DNA from: Jaenimonas drosophilae
Taxonomy: Eukaryota > Euglenozoa > Kinetoplastea > Trypanosomatida > Trypanosomatidae
DNA length: 64,000 nt
Reading direction: 5' to 3'
Assembly: GCA_030849065.1 (NCBI GenBank)
Contig: JASAON010001624.1
Span: 45,608-109,607, forward strand
Below are positions 9,638 to 23,329 of the stretch, piece by piece. The notes under the pieces were generated by a model. The model did no database searches. It had not been told where the DNA came from and saw only the letters and a program-made list of their open reading frames with translations. Every line of letters begins with the position of its first letter. Position 1 is the first letter of the stretch. The position numbers and the translations under genes are program-made.

Positions 9638-12600
9638 ATGCAATCAGGGGGAATGGACTCAATCACGAATGGCACGCTGCGGGCAGCGGAGGCTGTGCGG
9701 CAATTCCTTGCCTCAACCGCACCCATGGGCTCAAACAATACCGATGGAGTGCCAGACTACCCACTCCTCACGGCGTACAGCCGAGTGATGCGGCGCTACT
9801 ACTACAATGTATCTGATCCCCACGCCCGTGTGTACGAGGCGCCAGAGCTCTTCCGCCTGATGCTGCACGACCCTGAGCTGTGTGCCCACGCCCCCATGCC
9901 ATGGCTTGCCTCAATCACACTCAGCGCATCGCTGCGGTGGTGGTCGATGGTGAAGAAGGTCCTCAGCCCGGATCTCGCTCAGAGACGAGGTCCATCCATT
10001 GGCACCTCCTCCCTCACAGCACCAGCCTCAGTGATGGAGGGGGCCGAACGCTGCCGCCATGTGGCGGATGATATTGAAGTAGCACTCCAATTGCTCGTAT
10101 CACTCTCCTCTCCTTATCGCCACCAACGCCATCCACCCGCGGCGGTTGGCTGTACGGCTCGTTCTCTGCTCTGCCAGAGACCTTGTGTGGCCTACCTCAC
10201 TTTGCTGCTTAACGTCAACAACAACAACCGCAATGATATTGGCTATCCGGTGCTGCAGCTGATCGCACACAGTTGGGGTTCTTCACCCTCCATGGCCGAC
10301 ATCCTGCACCAGTGTTGGGACCGCTATCGTGAGGCCAAGCAGCAACTTCTTCTGCTGAGCCACACCCCGAGTGAGGGTGTTGAGGAGGGTGAGACGCAGA
10401 AGGATGGTGCTGGTGATGCACCTCCTTCACCTGCGCCAATGAGGTGGGAGGGTCTGCCGGGGTTGCCCACGCACCCGTCGGATGTGCTGCCGCCCTCCTC
10501 CCTCTCCAGCACCAGTGGCGGGCTCGATGTGGTGGAGATTGCGTGGGCATGCATGGTGAGCATGGCCACAGCGGCCCAAGATTGCTTTGAGCTCCTGTGG
10601 TGGGCCCGCAGCCGTCTTCTCGCTCTCTCCTCCCTTGATCTGCGCATCAAGGAGGTGTTGGACGACGTCGATGCCCACACCTTCTTCGCGGAGGTGTGGG
10701 CCTGCGAGGAGCTATGCCAGGAGATTCTCGCTGACGTGGAGGTTCCGCGTGCGTTGGTGAGCCCCCCATCCACACACGCCAATAGCCGCGGCGTGGATGG
10801 CGAGGCGGCGTGGGCGAAGCTCCATTCCATGTATACCTCCCTCATTGGCACCGTGGCAGACCTCTCCTCCTTTTGGTTCCGCATGTACGCCTTCCACGGT
10901 GAGCTGCAGGCACCCGCCGAGAACGGTATCTGGATGACCATTCACCGTGTTGCCCCGAGCAATCCGCGTTTTCATTCATCCCACAACGACCCAACTTACG
11001 CCGATGCATGGCAGATTCGTCTCATGGTAGATCAGCACCTCACCCAGGTGCTGGAGTCTGGCAAACGCTTTGGCGCACAAGTATACCTGGCACACCTGAC
11101 TTCACTCCTGAAGAACTATCCCGACTACTATCCCGACCTCCTCGTCCTCACATTGGGCCGTCAGTTTGTTTCTGACCACACCAAGGCCGTCCTCCCGCTG
11201 GGCCTGGTTGATGCCCTCACCACCTGCCTGCGCTATCACTTACCGGTGATGCCGCTGCCACCACCCTCGCTTCTCCTGTCGAGCGCCGCCTTCACCTCAT
11301 CGAGCGCGGCCCCTTCTTCATCCGCAACACCAACACCACCACCAACAACAACAACTACGGAGGAGAGCACCGCTGCTGGAGATGCCAGTGCCAGCCCTGC
11401 TGAACCATGCCCGAGTGATGCACGCTCCACCGATGGCACGCAGCCCTCCTCGCGCTTCTACAACGCCGCGGAGTACCGCTGCAAGGAGGACGAGACGATG
11501 GATACCTTGTGCGCCCTCTACGCTGGCACCTCTCCCCTGCCCATTGCCTCCTACAAAGCCATTCACGCCTGCTTGTCAGTGCTGAAGGTGTGCGTGGAGA
11601 GCGCGGGTCACACCTCGACCAACCCACTTAGCCTCCTTCTGGCGGAAGCGCAGGAGCTGCGTCGTGGCTTTTCCAGCTCGGCACGCTACGAGCACTTCAA
11701 GACGCATGGACGGAGCCCCGATGCCTGCGGCCCTCAACGCAGCAATCTCATCACCCTCCTTCATGCCCTGATGCGGCAGCCTCGTTATGGCGGGCTGTCT
11801 TCCATGGCGATGATGCTATTCTCCGCGTGCATTCACCACAGCGTTCAGGATATGGTGCCACTGCTCCGCGATCACGGCCTCCTGACCAGTATTCTGAGCC
11901 ACATTCATCGTCCAGCCTGCTCCCGCATGCTGCAGGATGCTGGCATGAAGATGAAGCTGGCGAGCTTGTGCATGCACGACGATGCCATGACAGTCGAGCA
12001 CCGCTACCTGATGGATGAGATACCCATCTTGGCACTTCCTACCCTCATTCAGGCCTTCTCGGTGCATCAATCCACGCATGAGCTCTTCACGCGGCACCGA
12101 CGGTGGTTCGAGCGTGTATTTGATGCCTTTCTCAGTGCCCCCTTCGATGCGGAGGAGCTCGTGAGCGAGGGGTACCCGTGGAAGGTTGGGGAGTGGCGCG
12201 AGGCGGAAGGAAGCAGAAATGCCAACACCACCATCCGGAACGTGCCCATCCCCTCCTCCACCTCCTCCTCATCTGTGGTGGCCGATACACCCGTTGACCC
12301 ACGCACAAACCTCCTCTTGTGTGTACGCTCCAAGTATCGTCTTGCGCGTTCGTCCGAGTCGGAGCACCGCCTGACCAGCCTTCAGAACATCTTCGCCATG
12401 ATGATGGACCTCCCAGAGATTTGCTCCATCGCCACAACCATGGTCGAGGTGCACGTGCCAAGGATGGAGCTCCCCACCGACGAATCCTTCATCAACCGCT
12501 GCTCCGCCATGGATGGGATGGTGCTGAGCCTGCTTCAGGCCATGCAGATTGTTGTTGTGGGTAGTGATGTGGCGGGCAAGCGTCGTGGGCGGGATGTGGA

Positions 12601-15600
12601 GAAACTACGCGAGTTCCTGCAGTCGCTGGGCGATCTCATTGGCGAGTGGCTCGACGCACTGCTGAAACTGTGCTCCACCAATTCGGGAACGTCGTTTCGC
12701 GTGGAAGCGGTGGCGGAGTTGTTGCGGAGCTCCATCTTTGGATGTGCCGTGATGGCACTTCGACGGACTGGCGAGATGAATGACCCCATCACGGCGGTGC
12801 TACACAAATTTGTTGCTGGCGCTCTTGGACGATTGAAGGGAGCCACCAGCAGAAACAGCCAACAACGGGGCAGGCGCGGCCGTCAGCAACTCTCCGAAGC
12901 TGATGCGGCGATACTCCTCCAGATTCTTCATGCCGTTGGGTTTTCACAACAGCGCCGAAAAGATGCCTCACACGAGCTCGGCACCTGGCTGGCCAACGTG
13001 TACCTCTGCATCGTTCCCTGGACGCGTCCATCGGGGGTGGTGAGCGGCGGAGATGCCGGCGGAGATGCCAGCCGATACACGCAGGACGGCCCCTCGATGG
13101 AGGTGGAGGCAGGCGGAGAGGAGGATGCCACGTCAGGGCTCTACTCCATGTTGGTGTACGGCAACACGGGCCAAAGTGGCCAAGCCACATCGCAATCCAT
13201 GTATCTCCCCGGATTTTCCGATGATTTGCCGATGCAGCTCTTTTCACGCCGCGTTGCAAGCCGTGAAGCTGCCGCCATGGCCGCCTCCGCGCTGATAGCG
13301 CCATCATATTTATCTCCGGCTGTTGCTACTGCTTCTGCTGGGGATGGTGGTGGTGCAACGGCTGCCGCGGCTGAGCCACAGATTGGCTGGGGAAGCATCC
13401 TCGAAAGCAGCATCAACGTGAGGCAGTACCTCAACACACCCTATCAGGTTCCGCCACTCCCACCCATTGAGATGGATGATGATGATGAAGGGGGTGAGGA
13501 TGATGATGATGCAGTGGATGAACCTGCTGCTGTCTTCGTGGATGATGATCCAGATCGCCTTCTCCGCTGCCAAGGCAGCTATGCTGATGCCTTCTGCCGC
13601 CAAATGGGCCGCGGGCTGACCATCCTTGCACGCGGGCAAGAAGCATCGTCTACCTACTCTGCACGCTTGGCTCCACGAGATCGTAACCTGCACGTGGTGC
13701 CCAACAAGGAGCTCCTCTCACCGGGTGCAACATTGAAGCTGGATCAGGAACTCTTGCGCTTGATATCTGCCGCGGCCACAGCACACCTCCTCGTACAACC
13801 TCCGCATGATGGTGTTGCCGATGGAGCAGGGGAGGTGATGATGCCCGTGCCTCACGAAGCTGTTCAATCATTTCGTGCCATGGTGCTGCGTGGACTCAAT
13901 CTGCGCATGCTGCGCGAACATGCCCTCCGCGCCACAATCGTGGAGGCCTCCTTTCGTGGCGGGAATCATTCGCAGGCCTACCAGGCTGTGTCGGAGGTCA
14001 TGGCGGTGTTTCTCTCCCGCGTTATCATGATGATGCTGATCATTTGCGATGATGGCGAGCACCACCCACTGAGGGATGCCGATCTGCAGGCGAAGCTCGA
14101 CGCGGTGAAGCAGGAGTTCCTGCTCCTCATGTGGCCCATCAGCCGCTTCGCTCTCCATCGTCGCTACTGTCTCTTGGACGCACACAGCGGGATGGAGGTT
14201 GTTGGGCTCTCCACCTGCCTCATTTACCTCTTCTTTGTGTTGTGGCCCACACTGAAGCTTCCCGATATGCCCGCTCATCTCGCCATCACCGCCGTGGAGC
14301 TCCTCCACGAGGTGATTGCCCACCCCAACGGCCGACGTGCGCGCATCGATTTGAACCCCGAGAAGGAGGACCCCAAAAACGCCTACATCAAGCAACTCAT
14401 CATGCCCGTAGGTTTGCTACTGCCGCTGAAGGTGCATGCGGCAATGTGGGCGGTGGTGTGGAGCCTCCATGACGACGCCCTTCACCACCGGATGATGCCC
14501 TTCACGAATGAAACGCGAGGCGTTGCTAGCAGCATCCAAACCTACACGACCACCAACACCACGCCAGAGGAGATGGTCAAGAGTGATGAGGAGGTTGCGG
14601 CCGCACTCGCGCCCCGCCCCCTCACCTGGAAGATGAAGGACTTCGCGGTGGATGCGGCCAAGTGGGTGGCCGACATCATCGCACGCTGCAACGCCAACAA
14701 CTGCAGAAGCAACACCGCTGCACGAGAGACTTCAGAATCGGCTGCCTTGCAAATGCGGCAGCAGTGCGTGCTAACCTTGTGGAGAATCTCAACAATCTCA
14801 TGCACCGGCACACCAGATGCCAGCTACCCTGCTCCGGATCGCCCGGGGGCGGCATTCACGGCCGTGCTCGCCGGAGAGGAGGTGGGGGATGAGATGTTGT
14901 CGCGGATCGTCTTCGTCGTGGATAATGAGGTTTCTGGGGTCCCACTACTGCTGAAGCGTGTGCTGATGGATCCTCGTCGGAATGCCTGCTTGCTCGAGTA
15001 CTGCGCGGTGTTGCTCTCCCAATTAAACGTGACTCCAGCCTTGGAGATTCTTGCTCGAACACCTCTGCCCAAGCTTATCTTCACGGCCATCACACGCGTC
15101 GTCAAGGAGTTGCAGGATTCCCTGCACGGATTGCCACGTGGGCAGGACGAGGAGGCGGAGAAGGTGCGGAGGGCGGATGTTCGCTACGAGTGCAGATGCT
15201 TGTTGGCACAACTCCTTAATTTCCTCGCACTCTGCCGCAACCTCCGGCCCCTTAACACGAACGGCCAATTCCACGCATGCCCCGACATCTCCCGGGCATC
15301 CATCTGCCGTCATGGCCATCAGTGCCCGCACGTACACGCGATGGAGCCCCCGACGGAGGTGGACGCTGAGTGCGCGTACATCATCCTACAGACGGATTAT
15401 TTTTTGCAAAATCAGGGAATCGCCGGAGGGGACTGCATCCACTACGCCAGGGAGGCCTATGCCCATCGAAAGACCTATGGCCGTTCTCGCGTGCCATGCT
15501 CGTTGCTCGACGAGGCACTGTGTGTGGAGGTGTGGGAGTACCTCCAACAGTATCTGGAGTCTGTGTTTACGAATGATGAGCGCATGGGTGATAGTTGGGA

Positions 15601-17686
15601 GGAGGTGCATGGTGCTGCTACATCATCATCATCATCGCCATCATCATCGTCGCCATCTCGTACAATGGAGAGGATGATGCATGCGTGTGATACCGATACC
15701 TCCGTTTCCGTGTCTGGTGTGCCCCTCACGATGTTGGTGGCGCAGGTTGCCTCGCAAATCCTTGACACCCACGCCGCCTCCCCAGCCTTCGTTGCTCCCC
15801 TACACTCACTTCGTGGCTCCTCCCTGCGAATCACGCATTGGTGCATCTATCTCCTCTGCAGTGCTGGACGAGGATATGAAACTCTGTTGCCCGCACTCCG
15901 CCAACTCATCACCGACCAAGAGCGCATGCTGATTCCCACCTATGATGCTATCCAAAGCACGGTGGAGCTGCTCGTAGCACTGCAGCGTGGAGGTTGTCAG
16001 CGACTACCTCGTGCGGAGGTGCGGCAGCTAATGGAGGAGATGCGTAGTGGAGGCACCACCACGCACACAGGGGAGATGAATACATGCACCAACAACACGC
16101 ATGCAGAGGTTGGTGTGGAGGATGAGGTGCCACGCGCCAGCCACCACCTCATCCCACTGAGCTCCCTCCTCAAGGCCCTTCCACGCCAGTTCCTGCAGAA
16201 CCCCACAGGCCTCACTGATACCATCATGAAGTACTGCCGCTTGCGTTGGATGCAATCCCGTATGCCGCAAGACGCTGTGGGTGTGTGGGTGGCACCTCCA
16301 CCTCCTCCCGTATCGATCCGCTCAACGACGGCCGAGGATGCCGAACGCTTTTGTGTGATTCTCATACGCACCCTCATTCTCACACATCATCGTGGCCAGC
16401 TCACGGACATTGACGTATCAAACATCCTCGGAGTGGTGCTGACGGCACCGGGGCTGGAGAAGCTGTTGCTCGAGCCCACCTTCTCCACGGCGGTTGGTTG
16501 CTACGCTGCGCTGCCGTGGTTTTCCTACTTTGGCCTCCACAACAACAGCAACGACACTGCACAACGTGCCAACAGTGCGCATAGCACCATGGATCATGGC
16601 AGCAACAACAACAACATCAACGTGCGAACCATCTTAGACCTGGGCATCACTCAAGACGCACTTCCACGGCAGTTCTACTCACTTCTCAGTGGCCGCGCAA
16701 GCTGTGCGGAGGAGCTCCATGCTGCACTGCGGCACTGTGTGGCAGCGACGTGCAGCAACCCTGGTGGTCGTGAGGTTGTGCGTGGTGGTGGGAGGGCAGC
16801 ACACATGGACCCAGACGTGGATGGCGGGATGGGAGGTGGTGAGCTGCACGAGCCGCAACATCATCGGCCTCGCTCGCATGCGTATCGGCAACAACAACCA
16901 CATGCCTTAGCTACTCGATGCCACACGAACCAAGCAAACAACGCCCAGACATCTTCCAAGGAGGCCCTCTACGTGGATATCTCCAACGGCGATGCGGTGT
17001 GGGCGTTGCTGCACATCATGTGCGGTGTTCTGGATTCCGCAGATGGACCGCAGGTGGAGCGGGATCTCTGCCGTCTGGGCACCTTGCCGCTGCTGTATGA
17101 GATCATCCGTCTCCATCGCTGCCGCACCATCCAACAGGCATCGCTGTTGCTGCTTCTTGTGCGGCGGGTACGGTTGAGCACACGTCAGCTCCACTTCGCC
17201 ACTCGCCAACTACAGCAGAACAACAAGAACAACAGCAACGCTGTGGCAGTTGGTCCTACAGACGCAACGGGTGGTGGGGGCGATTGGTCGCTGCATGCGG
17301 AGGAGGAGGAGGTGTCGGAGGATTGGCAGCGTGTGGTGCAGCCACTCATCCGCCGTGACAATACCAACAACGGGCGCACGACAACGTTTACCCGAGGAAA
17401 CAACAACAACGACGCGAGGAATTCCTCCTCCAACACCAGCTCTTCTGCTTCCACGGAGTACTACATTGCCGAAGAAGTGGTGGCGGATGGAGCTCAAGAT
17501 GTCGTGATGCGAGCCTTCCTGGATCAGATGTCGGAGTACGAAGATCGTGGAGATTTCGACGACGATGACGACGATGATGATGATGAGTTCGGAGAGAGAC
17601 TTGGCAATGCCATGGAGGAGTACGAGGAAGACGTCATTGATGCTGTATTCCCTATCGACGACGACGATGATGAGGAGGATGATGAA

Positions 17687-17723
<37 letters not shown>

Positions 17724-20700
17724 CAGAAGAAGAAGAAGATGATAATGATGATGAAGAGTACGAGGATGAAGATGAGGACTTCAACGGATTTGGAGAAGTG
17801 GTGCAGGCAATGACGGCCTACAACCATGGTACCGTATTCAATGCATCTTCAGCCGCACAGCGACTCCCGATGCCCAACCTCGTTCATGATTCCATGCCAG
17901 CCACAGACATTTTGCGCCGCTTAGACTTGATGATGCAACAATCCTCCTCCTCACGCGGTGGGACGCTGCATCATGGCACGGGGTTGGCACCTTCACTTAA
18001 TCCTCGAGTGGGCTCACTGATGGATGAGAATAATGAGGCACGCACGTCCGTCTACGAGGCTTGTGTGCGACACGTGGGTGCCCCACAGGAGCACAACACC
18101 TTCACCCAACCACACAACAACAACGCCGTGGAAGGGGAGGGGGAGCAGCAGCAACAGCAGCCGCCGACCTACACCGCTGGCCAAGTTGGTGCGCCGCCGC
18201 AGCAGCCACGTGCCCGGCACTTGGTGGAGCAGGAACTACGGGAGCTCTTCGAGCGTGGTGATGGCCGCCATGTACGCCGAAGCACAACAACGCCACCCTC
18301 AGATGATTCACCCCCGCGCCCCCCACGCTTTTTTCGGCCCTCGGACGAGAATCGTGCTGCGGCGGAGGAGGCGGTGGGCCCCGCACTCGTGGAGCTCATT
18401 GAGGATCGCATAGAGGCAGGCTCCATGATGGATCAGGTATTCGCGGGAATGATGGGTGCGATGCAAATATCGCTGGAGTGGATGGTGCCCACGGGCCAGC
18501 TCACGCGCATCGCTCCTCAACTGTGGCGTTGCTTCACGACGCAGGGGCAGAGGGATGCTGTCCTGCTCGCCGAGAATCGGGTGCGTGGGTTGGAGGATAG
18601 AATCTTTGAGCACCACCTGAGCGTGATTATGAATTTTGGCGCACCCCCCGCGAGTCGGCATGAATCGCTGATTTGCTGCGACCTCAGCCGTCTTGCCTCC
18701 TATCCATCCTTTCGCAGGGAGGCGCAATTGGCCCGCCGCCGCCGACGACGACGTGCCGGCCCTGCAGCGACGGGGACGATTGAGACGCTTGACATACAGG
18801 CGGAACACGCACGGCAGAACCAGCGCATCTACGAGGATCATCTCACTCAGCGTTGCATCAGCCAGTTTCTGAGTTCGTCAGAGATCTCGATGGAGGTGCA
18901 TCTTCCCCGACGGTCATCGCCCCCACCCCCCGCGCCATTCGGGTCGCGCGCACCAAACGCCGCCACCACCACCACATCCTCCACGGCTGCTGCTCACGCG
19001 GCGGCTCCCACCACAAGCACAGACGCGGCAGCGAGCACCCACTTTGCCGATATCCCTGCAGATGTTCTCTCCACCTGCCTCGCCTTCCTCCGCTTTGAGA
19101 ACCCGCGAAGTGTGGCATCCACGAACGACGGCGGACTGCCATCGTTGGCGGGGCATCTCGCGCACCTCCTCTTGGATCTCTGCGGCCCCGTTGCCAGTGC
19201 TGCACACCAAGAACGCAGCATCTCCATCATTGGCCAGCTGGCACTCCTCATGGAGGCCGGACATGCCACCGAGGCACAACACGGCACCAGCGGCAACACA
19301 GATGAGCAGCAGCAGCAGCAGCAACAACAGGAGATGGTAAGTGGGAGGAGGTGGACGGCTGAGACCCGCACACAGGCCAATGCGGCGCGCAACCTCGCCA
19401 TCAGCGCGATGCGCACGATTGAGCTCCTCGTGGGCGAGAGCCGCACCGCATCGTTGGCCATGTTGTGTGCGCCAGACCGCGGCAGTGATGGCGTACCTGC
19501 TGCAGCGGGGGCGCCACGTGCGTCGCGTGTGAAGGCGGAGGACGCCCCGCTAGACGCGCAGGAGGCACGCTGGGCGGAGCGATCCATTGTGGCCACCCTC
19601 ATTCGCGCTCTGCGCCCATACATGCACCTGCCCATTATGCAGGACCTCTTCGCCAAGCTTCTGCAGCATCTCCACCAGGTGGCACAGCGCATCGGCGGGG
19701 AGGAAAAGATTCCCTGTGAGGGCCGCCAACAACACGCTGGTGCCAATGAAGCACTCCGCCAGATTCAGCATCCGCGACACGCATCACCCTTGTGTCCGGC
19801 ACCTCTCCCAGCCTCAGAAGGCCACAGCTGCAATCTCTGTCTCTGCGCACTTCGTGGCATGTGGCCCTACCGATGTATCGAAGGATGCTGCACCTTCGCC
19901 CTGTGCCCCGCATGTGCTAAACATGGATTGCCTGTGGAGCTGGAGCAACGTCGGCTGCGGCGGAGTGCCGTGGCCATGGTGCGAGACTCTTCTATCGTCG
20001 TGGACGTGATTGCGTGTCTAGAGCACCCACAGTGTAGTGAGGTGCTGGCGAGTACGCTCATTCAGTACGTTAGCCTGGGCTTGATGGCCATCTCGGCATC
20101 ATCAGCACACTGCGGATCTCCGAAAGTTGCAGCTCCGTCATCTCCACCCAATACACAACATGCATTGCAACAACAACAACAACAACAACAACAATCTCAG
20201 GCACACGTACCGATGTGTGAGGTGGAGGAGGCACTACTCCGCTTTGCACGACTCTTGATCACCGAGATTCGTCAAGGGCGTGTGCGCTACTGCGAGCAGC
20301 TGCGTGGGCTGATGGAGGAGCACCTTGCGAGCGCCACGTCGAGCCCAATTCACTCACCCCTACTTCATTCATCTGAACGTCAGCCGAGCTGGACGGATGC
20401 CAGCGCGATTGCCCCTCCGCTTGAGAACATCTCCCTCAGCGTGGATGAAGGCATGGCGCTGCTCCACGTGCTCGATCTGCGCCGCACAGAGAGCTATGTA
20501 CGCCTCCTCTTTGAGCTCTACGCCCGCAGCAACCGCCCACAACACCCCGAGATTGCCCGGCTGTGGCATGCCATTGATATCTACATGAAGATGATCACTG
20601 CAACGGTGCGCTCAGTGCGAGAGAAGCAGGTTGGCCTCATTCCTCCATCGGTGCTGCGTGTGATTCAGCTCTTCTGCGATTTTCACATGGCCATGCCACG

Positions 20701-22384
20701 CAGCGCTGCCAGCCAATCTGCTGCCAGCCTCAGTTATGCCTCCCTCGCTGGTGGCGAGACGGAGCGCTTCCTCGTGGACTCAGCCTCGGCGCCGTCCCTG
20801 GTATCAAATCAGGCCTCCGCGGCCGCACGTCAGCGTGCGATGGATGAGGTGCAGCGCGCGCGCGGCCGGCGGGACACGGAGTGGGGCCTCGCCGACGACG
20901 TTGTCTTTGCCGATGCCGGCGATGCGGGCTTCGATCAAGGCGGAGGACGATGGATGCAGCAGCGGGGCACCTCCACGGGCTTAAGCGCCTCGCCCTTCGT
21001 CAATCTGGTGCATGGCGGAGCTTCATCGGGCACACCCGCCTCTGCCTCTGCCTCTGCCTCTGCCGCATTGGGCGGAGGCGTTGGTGGCCCAACGTCATCT
21101 GGAGAGCTGAATGAGGAGGTCCGGCCTCGTTTACCGCCCATGGTGCGGAAGTTTTTGGACATCAACCGTGCCACCATCAACAACCTCCTCCATCTTCGTC
21201 CTGAGTTGCTGCACGGCGCCCTCTCCTACGTTCTGTGGGAGCCATCCTTGATTGATTTTGCCTTCAAGCGTCGCGATTTTCTTCGTCGCATGGCCTCCCC
21301 ACGCAGCAATCGCATCAGCTTCGCCATCCGACGCAGCCACTGCCTCGAGGATACGTTTGTGGAGCTCAACAAAATGCGCAACTTTGATGGCCCACTCCAC
21401 GTGCGCTTCGTGCGGGAGGAAGGGGTGGATATGGGCGGCCTCACCCGGGAGTGGTTTGGCCTTCTCGCCAAGGCCTTCACGGACCCCCTTCACGCCCTCT
21501 TCACCCAGTGTGGCACAGAGAGCTACCAGCCCAACCCACTCTCCTGGGCCAACCCGCATCACCTGGACTACTTCCACGTGGTGGGCCTCGTCCTCGCCCT
21601 CGCTGTGCGTAACGGGGTGGCCTTTGACATGCATCTCACCCGTGCCATGTACCGCCACCTCCTGGGCAACGCCCCCATCTTCGCCGACTTGGAGTCCGTG
21701 GACCGGGATATCTTTGTGCAGTACCGCAGATTGTTGGATGCCGACGTGAATGAGCTGGGATTAAATTTTGTGGTGGATATCCATCGCTTTGACGTCGTCA
21801 CGGAGGAGGAGTTGGTGCCGAATGGACGAGATGTGGCCGTTACGAATGAAAACAAGTCGCAGTACGTTCATAAGATGGCCAACTTCCGCATGACGCGGAG
21901 CATTGAGGAGCAGCTCCTGGCCTTCTTGAAGGGCTTCTATACGGTGATTCCACGGCACCACATTCAGCTCTTCACGGAGCTGGAACTGGAGTTGCTGATT
22001 TGTGGCACCCCCGACATCGACGTGGATGACCTCCGCGCCAACACCCACTACGACGGTTATACATCCAGCTCCACGCAGATTCTGTGGTTTTGGGTGGCGG
22101 TGGCACAAATGAATAAGGAAGACCGCGCCAATCTTCTTCAGTTTGCCACGGGCTCGAGCAAGGTTCCTGCGGGAGGCTTCAGCAGCCTCGCGCAGATGCG
22201 GTCCGACAGTCGGCCCTACGCCTTCACCATCAACCGATGGATCCCGGATGACCCCGAGGCGCTTCCACGCGCACACACATGCTTCAACACGATTGATTTG
22301 CCAGAGTACCACAGCGCAGAGATGCTCCGCGACAAGCTACGCCTTGCCATTACCTACGGCAACGTTGGATTTGCATTGACGTAG
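9638..22384 (+). CDS. Giant HECT E3 ubiquitin ligase (HUWE1/TOM1/UPL1 type)
   Basis: 4248 residues. The HECT domain occupies about 3890-4248: VREEGVDMGGLTREWFGLL, then NPHHLDYFHVVGLVLALAV, and the catalytic loop AHTCFNTIDLPEY, with the ubiquitin-accepting cysteine at C4215 (codon 22280). Ending and loop closely match HUWE1, TOM1 and plant UPL1/2, which are also about 3200-4400 residues with helical armadillo-like N-termini. Other visible parts: a CCCH zinc finger with exact C-X8-C-X5-C-X3-H spacing at C1881, C1890, C1896, H1900; a very acidic Asp/Glu stretch at about 2640-2720, as HUWE1 relatives also have; a ZZ-like zinc finger starting at C3398-X2-C3401 and ending C3423-X2-C3426; Gln runs near 3225 and 3512; and an Ala-Ser repeat near 3805. 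The expected role is ubiquitin transfer to nuclear or cytosolic substrates in protein quality control. The zinc fingers are not standard parts of HUWE1. Confidence 0.93.
17657..17723 (+). repeat. (GAC/GAT)n tract encoding poly-Asp inside the HECT ligase
   Basis: A near-pure run of GAC and mainly GAT codons interrupted by a few GAG/GAA codons encodes the acidic core of the protein. It extends with Glu codons to about 17780, and a shorter Asp run lies at 17559-17585. Confidence 0.9.
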
Positions 22385-23329
22385 GCCACCACAAACACGT
22401 CCCACCTTACTCACTCACTCACTCACGCCTCCTTCTCTTCGTTCATGTCGATGCTCTCGTTGTTTCGGATGATGATTATGATGATGATATTGGTGCTCTA
22501 TACATACACCGCGGGAGGTCCACGCAAACAGAGGAGGAGCTGCACAGTTTTGCAACGATGAAGAATGTTATTGTGTCTTTTCTTTTGCCATTTGACCCTC
22601 CCTTCAAACAGCTTGCCCCACACGTACGCAAGAACACACTCCCCCCACCCCTACCCCTACACAAAACACAACTGAGACGATGTTGTACGGTTGCTGCATC
22701 CTGTGTGGGGCGTGTGTGTATGCCCCCCCACATCATCTACCAACAACAAACACTTCCTCATGCCACATGTTCCTTCACTTCTTCTTGTTGATGAATTTGA
22801 AGTTCTTCTTTTTGTTTTGTTCTTTAGTGGATATCTTCCTACTGCTGACGACTGGAACCCATACCCTTCGTCACCACCAACATCCACGAACACGCAGGGC
22901 CCTACTCCCCCCCTCGCAACACGAGGAGGAGGGGCTGAGTAGGCATTGCCACACACCCTCCCACCCCACCAGCTCCCCCCTATACACACCATCATTTATC
23001 ACCGAGTGTGTGCTCGCACGCGTCAAGCTGAGAAGACGAAGGCAGGACGATTGTGATTGCACCAACTCATCGATCGATTTGGCCATTTTTTTTTCTTTTT
23101 TTTGTGTGGCACCAACAACACACAACACAACAACAACAACAACAACAACACAACAACAGCAACAACAACAACAACAACAAGAGTGAAGAATTATATCGAT
23201 CGTTGACTATCATCGTTCCACTTTTCTTCCCCCACAACACACTCACACTCACACTCACACACACATTTATACGGATAACGAGGGTGTATCAACGCCATCT
23301 TCTCTTGCGTCTGGAACCAACACAGTGGC
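22385..23329. other. Intergenic region with (CAA)n repeat
   Basis: No gene seen. A T-rich tract at 23085-23103 and pyrimidines at 23218-23233 may guide splicing for the downstream kinase. (TCAC)n and (ACTC)n runs occur at about 22408-22426 and 23241-23262. Confidence 0.5.
23126..23180 (+). repeat. (CAA)n microsatellite in kinase 5' region
   Basis: About 18 mostly perfect CAA/ACA units with two small interruptions, starting shortly after a T-rich tract and about 150 bases before the kinase start codon. Confidence 0.9.
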
